Of a stretch of DNA of 64,000 bases, positions 54,970 through 62,418 are shown piece after piece. The notes below the pieces were generated by a model, which was given only the letters and a program-made list of their open reading frames with translations, did no database searches and was not told where the DNA came from. Source of the stretch: Bog-473 sp963721585 (GTDB taxonomy: Bacteria > Actinomycetota > Acidimicrobiia > Acidimicrobiales > RAAP-2). Every line of letters starts with the position of its first letter. Position 1 is the first letter of the stretch. The position numbers were made by a program, and so were the translations under genes. Location: positions 138,728 through 202,727 of the forward strand of contig CAVRJN010000009.1 of the NCBI GenBank assembly GCA_963721585.1, written 5' to 3'.

Positions 54970-55856
54970 GGCGCCTTCTCCGTTGCGTCGCTCGTCCCCG
55001 GCTCCCCCGCCCCCGCCCCCGGGCGCAGGCCCCGGTTCAGGCTGCCGGACCGGAAGCCTTCCAGGTCGAGCGCGACGAAACGGAAGCCCGCGGCGCGCAC
55101 GGCGGCTACGACCTCGTCCCGGCGGGCCACCACCTCGGCCAGCGCGGCGGGTTCGACCTCCAGGCGGGCGGCATCGCCATGGTGGCGCACCCGCAGCTGC
55201 CCGAAGCCGAGCGAGCGCAGCGCCGATTCGGCCGCTTCGACCGCAGCCAGGCGGCCCAGCGTCACCGGCGTGCCGTAGGGCAGGCGCGACGCCAGACAGG
55301 CGGCCGCGGGCTTGTCCCAGGTGCGCAGCCCGAGTTCACGCGACCAGCGCCGGATGTCGTCCTTGGTGAAGCCGGCATCGACCAGAGGGAAGACGGCACC
55401 GGCCGCGGCCGCGGCCGCCTGGCCCGGGCGGTGGTCGCCGAGGTCGCTGACGTTCACACCGAGCACGACGGTCGCGCCTTCGGCCGTGGCGAGCGGGCCC
55501 AGGGCATGCATCAGGGCGGACTTGCAGCGGGCGCAGCGGTCCGGGCCGTTGGCGACGTAGGCGGCGTCCTCCATCTCGCTGGTCGGCACGCCCACCCACC
55601 GCAGATGCCACTCCTCGGCCAGGGAGCGGCAATCCGCCTCCTCCGCACCGGCCAGCGAGGGTGACAAGGCGGTGGCGCAGAGCACCGAGTCCGCCCCCAG
55701 TGTGTCCTGGGCAACCTTGGCCAGAAGCGAAGAGTCGGCGCCGCCGCTGAAGGCCACCACCACGCGGCCCAGGCGACGCAGCACGTCCCTGAGGTCGTCC
55801 AATGAGGCGGAGGCCGAGACCGAGGCCGGCGACCCAGTCGCAGAGGTCAGAGTCAT
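54966..55856 (-). CDS. larE: ATP-dependent sacrificial sulfur transferase LarE
   Basis: 296 residues. The PP-loop VVAFSGGADSS spans residues 33-43; C-x2-C-K at 108-112 and GVNVSDLGDHRPGQAAA follow; DKPAAACLASRLPYG contains Cys187, the position of the sacrificial Cys of Lactobacillus LarE. Only one Cys is at that site, so this is the single-cysteine (dehydroalanine-forming) type rather than the three-Cys iron-sulfur type. LarE adds sulfur to the pyridinium dicarboxylate made by LarB. It overlaps hemQ upstream and the NIL gene downstream by four bases each. Confidence 0.93.
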   Translation of the reverse strand: MTLTSATGSPASVSASASLDDLRDVLRRLGRVVVAFSGGADSSLLAKVAQDTLGADSVLCATALSPSLAGAEEADCRSLAEEWHLRWVGVPTSEMEDAAYVANGPDRCARCKSALMHALGPLATAEGATVVLGVNVSDLGDHRPGQAAAAAAGAVFPLVDAGFTKDDIRRWSRELGLRTWDKPAAACLASRLPYGTPVTLGRLAAVEAAESALRSLGFGQLRVRHHGDAARLEVEPAALAEVVARRDEVVAAVRAAGFRFVALDLEGFRSGSLNRGLRPGAGAGEPGTSDATEKAP

Positions 55857-56533
55857 GACGTCGCCCCCAGCACCGAGAGCACGTCCTCGAGTGTGCCCAC
55901 CACGCCCGTGTAGAACGGGCCGAACTCGGCGTACAAGGCGGAGGCCACGTCGAAGCGCATCTCATAGACGCACTCCTTCAGGTCGTCTGGATGGACGCCG
56001 AACAACGTCACCCCCCACTCGTAGTCGTCGAGCCCCGTCGAACCGGTGATGACCTGGAGCACCCGGCCGTGGAAGGTCCGCCCGACCTTGCCGTGGCCCA
56101 TCATGAGCTCCTTGCGGGACTCGAAGTCCAGCGAGTACCAGTTGTACACGTCGCCCCGGCGCTTGCTCATCGGGTAGAAGCAGAAGGCGTCCTTGCCCTC
56201 GGGCGGGAGCGTCGGGAAGAGCCGGGCCCGGCGCATCTCCTCGGGGACGCCGGCGGCGTACTCGGAGACCTCGGTCAGCGACACATAGGACTCGGCGACG
56301 ACCAGGCCCGACCCGACCACATCGGTCTGGAGGCGGCGCAGCCGCCACACGTCGGGCCCGAGCGCCATCAGCCCGAGGTCAGCCTTGTGGCCCAACAACG
56401 CAACCGGGACCACCTGGTAGCCGTCCGCCTCGGCCGCGCTCACCGCCTTGCGCAGGGCGTTCGCGTCGAAATCGGGGGTCAGCCGGCAGAACAGATGCAA
56501 CACGCCCCAGCCGGTCGTCGGGGTCAGGGGCAC
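55853..56533 (-). CDS. hemQ: Coproheme decarboxylase HemQ (chlorite dismutase family)
   Basis: 226 residues from GTG 56533. FCFYPMSKRR gives Tyr120 and Lys124, the catalytic radical Tyr and propionate-binding Lys positions of HemQ; MMGHGKVGR gives proximal His147. GLDDYEWGVTLFGVHPDDLKECVYEMRFDVASALYAEFGPFYTG is the C-terminal family signature. It oxidatively decarboxylates coproheme to heme b in the actinobacterial/firmicute pathway. A TACACT box 6 nt before the GTG fits a leaderless promoter independent of groL. HemQ, LarE and NIL form one overlapping unit. Confidence 0.95.
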   Translation of the reverse strand: MPLTPTTGWGVLHLFCRLTPDFDANALRKAVSAAEADGYQVVPVALLGHKADLGLMALGPDVWRLRRLQTDVVGSGLVVAESYVSLTEVSEYAAGVPEEMRRARLFPTLPPEGKDAFCFYPMSKRRGDVYNWYSLDFESRKELMMGHGKVGRTFHGRVLQVITGSTGLDDYEWGVTLFGVHPDDLKECVYEMRFDVASALYAEFGPFYTGVVGTLEDVLSVLGATS

Positions 56534-56539
56534 GCCGTC

Positions 56540-56545
56540 AGTGTA
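56540..56545 (-). promoter_or_regulatory. Probable -10 box of a leaderless hemQ-larE-NIL transcript
   Basis: Minus-strand TACACT ends 6 nt before the GTG of hemQ. It matches the TAnnnT consensus at leaderless spacing, and no ribosome-binding site is present. This provides hemQ expression independent of the groL terminator hairpin. Confidence 0.5.
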
Positions 56546-56576
56546 GAGAAGGCATCCGGCCCCGGTGACAGAGACA

Positions 56577-56606
56577 GATACGCCCGGCCTTGCGGCCGGG
56601 CGTATC
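56577..56606 (-). terminator. Perfect 13-bp hairpin downstream of groL
   Basis: GATACGCCCGGCC and GGCCGGGCGTATC pair perfectly around a TTGC loop (GCAA on the minus strand), followed on the minus strand by TGTCTCTGT, a weak U-rich tail. It lies ~110 nt after the groL stop and before the hemQ promoter, as expected of the groL terminator. Confidence 0.75.
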
Positions 56607-56640
56607 CATACTGCCTCGGTTGGGGGTGAGGCGTTCCCAG

Positions 56641-56682
56641 TGTCACCCCGGGCTGTTGCAGCACCGTGGCAACCGGGTGACA
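56641..56682 (-). repeat. Second stem-loop between groL and hemQ
   Basis: TGTCACCC (56641-56648) pairs with GGGTGACA (56675-56682), with GTTGC/GCAAC pairing inside. It is upstream of the terminator-like hairpin in groL orientation and could be an additional 3' end stabiliser. Confidence 0.5.
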
Positions 56683-56715
56683 GCCCCATCCGGGACCAGC
56701 ACCAAGCTGGCCGAT

Positions 56716-58332
56716 CTAGTAATCGTCCATCCCACCGGGCATGGCAGGCGCGTCTTCCTCGGGCTTGTCCACAATGACGGCCTCGGTCGTCAGGAACAGC
56801 GCCGCGATGGACGCCGCGTTCTGCAGTGCCGACCGGGTGACCTTGGCGGCGTCGATGACGCCGGTCTTGAAGAGGTCCTCGTACTCGCCGGTGGCGGCGT
56901 TGAGGCCGTTGGCACCCTTCAAACCGCGCACCTTCTCCACGATGACCCCGCCCTCGAGGCCCGCGTTCACGGCGATCTGCTTCAGCGGCTCCTCCACGGC
57001 CCGGGCCACGATGCGGGCTCCGGTGGCCTCGTCGCCTTCGAGCTTCTCGGCACCCTCGAGGATGGCGGTCTGGGCCCGCAGCAGCGCAACGCCACCGCCG
57101 GGGACCACGCCCTCCTCAATGGCGGCCTTGGTCGTCGAGACGGCGTCCTCGATGCGGTGCTTCTTCTCCTTGAGCTCCACCTCGGTGGCGGCGCCGACCT
57201 TGATCACGGCCACACCGCCGGACAGCTTGGCGAGGCGCTCCTGGAGCTTCTCCCGGTCGTAGTCCGAGTCGGTGTTGTCGATCTCGGCCTTGATCTGGTT
57301 GATCCGGCCCTTGATGTCGGACTCGGTCCCAGCGCCCTCGACGATGGTCGTCTCGTCCTTGGTGATGACCACCTTGCGGGCGGTGCCCAGCAGGTCGAGC
57401 GTCACGTTCTCCAGCTTGAGGCCGACCTCCTCGGTGACGACCTGGCCGCCGGTGAGGATGGCGATGTCCTGCAGCATGGCCTTGCGGCGCTCGCCGAAGC
57501 CCGGGGCCTTCACGGCCACCGAGCGGAAGGTGCCACGGATTTTGTTCACCACGAGGGTGGCCAGGGCCTCGCCCTCGACGTCCTCGGCGACGATCAGCAG
57601 CGGCTTGCCGCTCTGGATCACCTTCTCCAGGACGGGCAGCAGGTCCCGGACGGCGGTGATCTTGGAGCCGACGAGCAGCACGTAGGCGTCCTCGAGGGTC
57701 GCCTCCATGCGCTCGGGGTCGGTCACGAAGTAGGGGGCGATGTAGCCCTTGTCGAAGCGCATGCCCTCGACGAGGTCCATGTCCATGCCGAAGGTCTGCG
57801 ACTCCTCGACGGTGATGACGCCGTCGCGGCCGACCTTGTCGATGGCCTCGGAGATCATTTCGCCGATCTCGGTGTCGGCGGCCGAAATGGAGGCCACCTG
57901 GGCGATCTGGGCCTTGGACTCGGTCTCCTTGGCGAGGCCGTGGATGGAGCCCACCGCGATCTCGACCGCGGCCTCGATACCCCGCTTGAGCGACATCGGG
58001 TTGGCCCCGGCGGCGACGTTGCGCAGGCCCTCATGGACCATGGCCCAGGCCAGGACGGTCGCCGTGGTGGTGCCGTCGCCGGCCACGTCGTCGGTCTTCT
58101 TCGCCACTTCCTTGACCAGCTCGGCACCGATCTTCTCGAACGGGTCCTCCAGGTCGATCTCCTTGGCGATGGAGACCCCGTCGTTGGTGATCGTCGGGGC
58201 GCCCCACTTCTTGTCGAGCACCACGTTGCGGCCCTTCGGGCCGAGGGTCACACGGACCGCGTCCGCCAGCTTGTTCATGCCCGTCTCCAGGCCGCGGCGG
58301 GCTTCCTCCTGGAAGGCGATGATCTTGGCCAT
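56716..58332 (-). CDS. groL: Chaperonin GroEL
   Basis: 538 residues from ATG 58332, preceded by GGAGGAATACACCAG. MAKIIAFQEEARRGLETGMNKLADAVRVTLGPKGRNV, the ATP-site GDGTTT at residues 85-90, VEEGVVPGGGVALLRA and the C-terminal EEDAPAMPGGMDDY are all present, with no internal break. The tail is short and Met-Gly-Gly type rather than His-rich. The ring folds proteins with GroES; no groES lies upstream, so this is a solitary groL locus. CIRCE immediately upstream implies HrcA control. Confidence 0.97.
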   Translation of the reverse strand: MAKIIAFQEEARRGLETGMNKLADAVRVTLGPKGRNVVLDKKWGAPTITNDGVSIAKEIDLEDPFEKIGAELVKEVAKKTDDVAGDGTTTATVLAWAMVHEGLRNVAAGANPMSLKRGIEAAVEIAVGSIHGLAKETESKAQIAQVASISAADTEIGEMISEAIDKVGRDGVITVEESQTFGMDMDLVEGMRFDKGYIAPYFVTDPERMEATLEDAYVLLVGSKITAVRDLLPVLEKVIQSGKPLLIVAEDVEGEALATLVVNKIRGTFRSVAVKAPGFGERRKAMLQDIAILTGGQVVTEEVGLKLENVTLDLLGTARKVVITKDETTIVEGAGTESDIKGRINQIKAEIDNTDSDYDREKLQERLAKLSGGVAVIKVGAATEVELKEKKHRIEDAVSTTKAAIEEGVVPGGGVALLRAQTAILEGAEKLEGDEATGARIVARAVEEPLKQIAVNAGLEGGVIVEKVRGLKGANGLNAATGEYEDLFKTGVIDAAKVTRSALQNAASIAALFLTTEAVIVDKPEEDAPAMPGGMDDY

Positions 58333-58348
58333 CTGGTGTATTCCTCCG

Positions 58349-58375
58349 TTAGCACTCTCGTCTTGTGAGTGCTAA
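58349..58375 (-). promoter_or_regulatory. CIRCE operator (HrcA binding site)
   Basis: TTAGCACTC (58349-58357), a 9-bp spacer, and GAGTGCTAA (58367-58375): an exact CIRCE inverted repeat. It ends 16 bp before the groL start codon, overlapping the leader, where HrcA binding blocks transcription until heat shock. Confidence 0.97.
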
Positions 58376-58548
58376 TAGGTAATCACCTTAGGGGGCCGTG
58401 CGCAAGGGCGGCGCGCCCGATCCGTCCGCCACCGACCCTCTCCGGGGCCGGACCTGGTCCGTGACGGACGACAACGAGGGGGTCGGCCCGCACAGCAGAC
58501 GAGGGGCCCGCCCCCGGTTGACGGGGGGCCAGCCCCGGTGACGTGTGG

Positions 58549-58824
58549 TCAGCCCCCGGCGACGGCGGGGACGATGGAGAGCGTCTGCCCAGGCGTGACG
58601 GGCGTGGCCAGGCCGTCCAGGAACCGGACGTCCTCGTCGGCCAGGAACACGTTGACGAACCGGCGCAGGCTGCCGGCATCGTCGAAGAGGCGCTCGGCCA
58701 GACCCGGATGGGCGGCATCCAGGGCCTTGAGCGCCTCGCCGACCGAGCTGCCCTCGACCTCGACCTCGCCCGCACCCCCGGTCAGGGTGCGGAGCTGGGT
58801 GGGAATGCGGACGGTCACGCTCAT
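58549..58824 (-). CDS. MoaD/ThiS family sulfur-carrier protein
   Basis: 91 residues, a beta-grasp ubiquitin-like fold: VTVRIPTQLRTLTGGAGEVEVEGSSVGEALKALDAAHPGLAERLFDDAGSLRRFVNVFLADEDVRFLDGLATPVTPGQTLSIVPAVAGG. It ends in the bare Gly-Gly needed for adenylation and thiocarboxylation, so no protease trimming is required. The start overlaps the threonine-synthase-like stop (ATGA), which puts it under the SAM riboswitch. Relatives are CysO of Mycobacterium and HcyS of Wolinella, carriers for cysteine and homocysteine synthesis. The carrier's job here is inferred from this context. Confidence 0.9.
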   Translation of the reverse strand: MSVTVRIPTQLRTLTGGAGEVEVEGSSVGEALKALDAAHPGLAERLFDDAGSLRRFVNVFLADEDVRFLDGLATPVTPGQTLSIVPAVAGG

Positions 58825-60083
58825 CGGGGGGTCTCCTTGGTCTCGTGGTCGTCCAACGCGGCATCGAAGGCGTCCAGGGTGGGGGCGATCGTCGCCGTAG
58901 GGGTACTGCCCGGTGCGCCGGCCAGGGCCTCCACCGTCTTGAGGCCGTGCCCGGTGACCAGGGCCACCACGCGCTCGTCGGGGCGGATGGTCCCGGAGGC
59001 GGCCAGCTTGGCCAGGGTGGCGATGGTCACCCCGCCGGCCGTCTCGGCGAAGATCCCCTCGGTGCGGGCGAGCAGCCCGATGGCGTCGACGATCTCACCG
59101 TCGGTCACGGCGGCGCACGAGCCACCCGTGCGGCGGATGACGTCGAGGGCGTACCACCCGTCCGCCGGGTTGCCGATGGCGAGCGACTTGGCGATCGTCT
59201 TGGGCTTGACCGGCCGGATGGCGTCGGTTCCCCCGAGGAAGGCGGTGGCCACAGGTGAACAACCCTCGGCCTGAGCGCCCGAGACCCGGACGGCGGGTTC
59301 CTCGGGCAACAGGCCGACCTTGCCCAGCTCGGAGAAGCCCTTGGCCACCTTGGTCAGCTGGCTCCCCGATCCGATCGGCACCACCACGTGGTCCGGAGCC
59401 TGCCAGCCCAGCTGCTCGGCGATTTCGAAGGCCAGCGTCTTGGAGCCCTCGGCGTAGTAGGTGCGCACGTTCACATTGACGAAAGCCCAGCTGGGGCGCT
59501 CGCTCGTCAGCTCGGCACACAGGCGGTTCACGTCGTCGTAGTTCCCCTCGACGGCGATCACGGTCCCGCCGTAGACGGAGGTCATGGTGACCTTGGCCGT
59601 CTCGAGGTCGTGGGGGATGAGGACGACCGAGTCCATTCCGGCCCGGGCGGCGTGTGCCGCCACCGAGTTGGCCAGGTTGCCCGTCGAGGCGCAGGCGGCC
59701 ACCTTGAAGCCTAGCTGGCGGGCCTTCGTGAGCGCCACCGAGACCACCCGGTCCTTGAAGGAGCCCGTGGGGTTGGCCGTATCGTCCTTGATCCACAGCT
59801 CGCCGAGCCCCAGTTCGGCGGCCAGGCGGTCCGCCCGCACCAGCGGGGTGAAGCCGGCGCCCAGGTCGACCGGCATGGCGTCGTCGACCGGGAGCAGGTC
59901 CCGGTAGCGCCAGATGGAGCGAGGACCGGCGGCGATGCTGTCCCGGCTGACCGCGGCGGCGATCCGCTCGTAGTCGTAGGCCACCTCGAGCGGCCCGAAG
60001 CAATAGTCGCAGACGTGCAGGGCCTCGGCGGGGAAGGCACGCTGACATTCACGACAACGCAGCCCAGTGACAAAACTGACCAT
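58821..60083 (-). CDS. thrC: Threonine synthase-like PLP enzyme (possible homocysteine synthase)
   Basis: 420 residues from ATG 60083. An N-terminal zinc-ribbon-like CREC...CDYC (Cys10, 13, 25, 28) precedes the fold-type II PLP domain; PLP Lys110 is in TANPTGSFKDR, with AACASTGNLANSVAAHAARAGMDSVVLIP and GSGSQLTKVAKGFSELG typical of class I-like ThrC. By family it makes threonine from O-phosphohomoserine with water. The SAM riboswitch upstream and the coupled sulfur-carrier gene argue for a methionine-branch function, such as using the carrier thiocarboxylate to form homocysteine. Threonine synthesis remains the conservative assignment. Confidence 0.88.
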   Translation of the reverse strand: MVSFVTGLRCRECQRAFPAEALHVCDYCFGPLEVAYDYERIAAAVSRDSIAAGPRSIWRYRDLLPVDDAMPVDLGAGFTPLVRADRLAAELGLGELWIKDDTANPTGSFKDRVVSVALTKARQLGFKVAACASTGNLANSVAAHAARAGMDSVVLIPHDLETAKVTMTSVYGGTVIAVEGNYDDVNRLCAELTSERPSWAFVNVNVRTYYAEGSKTLAFEIAEQLGWQAPDHVVVPIGSGSQLTKVAKGFSELGKVGLLPEEPAVRVSGAQAEGCSPVATAFLGGTDAIRPVKPKTIAKSLAIGNPADGWYALDVIRRTGGSCAAVTDGEIVDAIGLLARTEGIFAETAGGVTIATLAKLAASGTIRPDERVVALVTGHGLKTVEALAGAPGSTPTATIAPTLDAFDAALDDHETKETPR

Positions 60084-60090
60084 CGGTCCT

Positions 60091-60177
60091 CCTCATCGGT
60101 CGGGCATTGGCACCAGGTGCTCTGCACTGGTTGCCGCGACGTCGACGGGCCCGTCCCTCAGTCGCTCTGGATGATGG
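60091..60177 (-). promoter_or_regulatory. SAM (S-box, SAM-I/IV clan) riboswitch
   Basis: Minus-strand landmarks in order: CATCATCCAGAGCGACTGAGG opens P1/P2 (60177-60157), GGGACGGGCCC, GTCGCGGCAACC, GGTGCCAATGCCC, and closing GATGAGGAGG. These match the S-box consensus AGAG..GGAGGGA..GGCCC.GAAGCC.GGCAACC...GGTGC.AATTCC...GATGAG. The closing P1 strand is next to the AGGAGG Shine-Dalgarno, 7 nt from the ATG, leaving no room for a terminator, so SAM binding probably controls translation. Confidence 0.9.
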
Positions 60178-60233
60178 GATCCATGATAGCCCGCCCGGGC
60201 CGGCCTCCTCAACGCGGTGCGGCTGCTTGAATC

Positions 60234-61033
60234 GTGGGCGTGCCACACACCTATCACCACGGTGACTTCCCCACGGGACCGGTGCTCGAGGCCAAGGCAC
60301 GGGCCGGGACGACGGTGACGGTGTGCATCCCCGCCCGTGACGAGGGATCCACGGTGGGCTCGGTGGTCAGGGCGGTCGTCCAGCCCTTCCTGGCCGGGCA
60401 CGGGGGGAACGGACTGGTCGACGAAGTGATCGTGCTCGACGACGGCTCGCTCGACGACACCGCCGAGCACGCCCGCGACGCTGGGGCATCGGTGGTGGCC
60501 GGCCCCGGCGGCGCCGGCGGCAAGGGCCAGGCCATGGCCGCGGCGCTGGCCGCCTCCACCGGCGACGTCGTCGCCTTCCTCGATGCGGACGTGGCCAACA
60601 CGACACCGGCCTTCGTGACCGGCCTGCTCGGACCGCTGCTCACCACCGACCACGTGGCCCTCGTGAAGGGGTTCTACACCCGGCCGCTGCACGGCGACCC
60701 CACGGGCGGCGGGCGGGTCACCGAGCTGGTGGCGCGTCCGGTGCTCGAGCTGCTCTTCCCGGAGCTCTCCTGGGTGCGCCAACCCCTGGCGGGCGAGACG
60801 GCGGCGCACCGCTGGGTCTTCGAGAAGCTCGGTTTCGCCGCCGGCTACGGAGTCGAGCTCGGGCTGTTGATCGACGTCGCCCAACAGCTCGGATCCGACC
60901 GCCTCGCCCAGGTCGACCTGGGCGAGCGCATCCACCGCAACCGTCCGCTGCACGAGCTGCGCCCCCAGGCGGTCGACGTACTGCGGGCGGCCCTCGAGCG
61001 CGTCCCCCGACGGCGCTGCCGCCGCTGCCGTGA
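60234..61033 (+). CDS. gpgS: Glucosyl-3-phosphoglycerate synthase-like GT2/GT81 enzyme, C-terminal frameshift
   Basis: About 265 residues from GTG 60234. TVCIPARDEGSTVGSVV, EVIVLDDGSLDDTAEHARDAGA, KGQAMAAALAASTGDVVAFLDADV with the metal DxD (117-119), KGFYTRP, and RPVLELLFPELSWVRQPLAGETA match GpgS, which transfers glucose from an NDP sugar to 3-phosphoglycerate. The reading frame would run to 61292 inside the otsA gene, and this tail is out of frame. Adding one C in the C5 run 61004-61008 gives ...VPPTALPPLP then TGA overlapping the otsA ATG (TGATG). A homopolymer error is likely. Confidence 0.85.
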
Positions 61034-62418
61034 TGAGCGGCCATCTCGTCGTCTCCAACCGCGGCCCGCTCACCTTCCGCGCCGGGCCCGACGGCGCGCT
61101 GGTCCCCGTGCCCGCCGCCGGCGGGCTGGCCTCCTCGCTGCACCGGCTCCTCGCGGGGAGCGGCACGACGTGGGCCTCGGTGACGATGGGTGCGGCGGAC
61201 CGCGAGGCGGCCGCCCAGGGCCTCATGCACGAGGACGGGCTCGATCTGCTCCCCGTGCTCATCGACGACGAGACCTACCGGCAGGCCTATGACGTCGTCG
61301 CCAACACGACGCTGTGGTACTGCCATCATCACCTCTTCGACCTGCCGCACCGGCCCCGCTTCGACCGCCACTGGCGGGAGGCGTGGGCGGGCTACCGGGC
61401 CTACAACCGGGCCATGGCCGACGTCGTGGCGACCCGGGCCGGCGAGGGCGACGCCGTCTTCGTGCAGGACTACCACTTCTCGCTCCTCGGGCGGATGCTG
61501 GCCGAGGAGCGCCCGGACCTGCGCACGGTGCACTTCCTGCACACGCCGTTCGCCGCACCCGACATGCTCGGGGTGCTGCCCGACGACGTACGGGCGGAGT
61601 TGCTCGACGGCATGGCCGGCTACTCGGCCTGTGGCTTCCACTGCCACCAGTGGGAGGCGGGGTTCTTGGCCTGTTACGCCGCGGCGGGACGAGCCGGGGC
61701 GGCGCCCCCGACGTTCGTGGCGCCACTCGGCCCCGACGCCGGTGTGCTCGAGGAGGAGGCGGCGTCACCCGGGTGTGTCGCCGCGGCGGCGGCACTGCGG
61801 GACGAGGTGGGCGGGCGCCACATGGTCGCGCGCACCGATCGCATGGAACCCTCGAAGAACATCGTGCGGGGGATGCTCGCCTTCGAGGAACTGCTGATCA
61901 CGTATCCAGAGTGGCGCGGTCGGGTAGTGCACGTTGCCTTTGCGTATCCCAGCCGGCAGGGGCTGGCCGAGTATCTCGCCTACGGCGCCGACGTCGAGCA
62001 CACGGCCGAGCGCATCAACCACGCCTACGGGTCGGAAGGTTGGACGCCCATCGTCCTGTCGCTCAAGGACGACAGGGCCCGCTCCCTCGCCGCCTTGACC
62101 CTGTCGGACGTGCTGCTGGTCAACCCGGTGCGCGACGGCCTCAACCTCGTGGCCAAGGAGGGACCGCTGCTCAACGAGGCCGACGGCGTCCTCGTGCTCT
62201 CACGCCAGGCCGGCGCCTGGGAAGAGCTCGCACTGGAGGGTGCCGGCGCGCTCGGTATCAATCCCTTCGACGTGGCCGGGACGGCCGACGCGCTGCACGC
62301 CGCGCTCTCCATGGACGCGCCGGCGCGGGCCGCACGGGCGGCGGCGTTGCGCGCCGCGGTGCGCGGGCGCACGTCGGCCGACTGGTGGGCCGACCAGGTG
62401 GCGGCCGCTCAGCGCTGA
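61033..62418 (+). CDS. otsA: Trehalose-6-phosphate synthase, GT20 family
   Basis: 461 residues from ATG 61033 (GTG 61030 is in frame). LVVSNRGPLTF, QDYHFSLLGRML, LRTVHFLHTPFAAPDML, RTDRMEPSKNIVRG and VRDGLNLVAKEGPLLNEADGVLVLS are the GT20 signatures for UDP-glucose and glucose-6-phosphate binding. Shorter than classic OtsA by only a little. With the downstream convergent OtsB it makes trehalose, and the preceding GpgS suggests glucosylglycerate. The overlap with gpgS implies coordinated compatible-solute synthesis. Confidence 0.93.
   Translation: MSGHLVVSNRGPLTFRAGPDGALVPVPAAGGLASSLHRLLAGSGTTWASVTMGAADREAAAQGLMHEDGLDLLPVLIDDETYRQAYDVVANTTLWYCHHHLFDLPHRPRFDRHWREAWAGYRAYNRAMADVVATRAGEGDAVFVQDYHFSLLGRMLAEERPDLRTVHFLHTPFAAPDMLGVLPDDVRAELLDGMAGYSACGFHCHQWEAGFLACYAAAGRAGAAPPTFVAPLGPDAGVLEEEAASPGCVAAAAALRDEVGGRHMVARTDRMEPSKNIVRGMLAFEELLITYPEWRGRVVHVAFAYPSRQGLAEYLAYGADVEHTAERINHAYGSEGWTPIVLSLKDDRARSLAALTLSDVLLVNPVRDGLNLVAKEGPLLNEADGVLVLSRQAGAWEELALEGAGALGINPFDVAGTADALHAALSMDAPARAARAAALRAAVRGRTSADWWADQVAAAQR

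Noticed and set aside
56590..58368. 592-residue frame on the plus strand antisense to groL
   Set aside because: A His/Leu/Gly-rich mirror of groL codon bias with no domain; groL is unambiguous.
61002..61292. GpgS C-terminal extension with CRRC motif
   Set aside because: It is the out-of-frame translation of otsA after a C-run indel; the extra-C frame ends naturally at TGATG.
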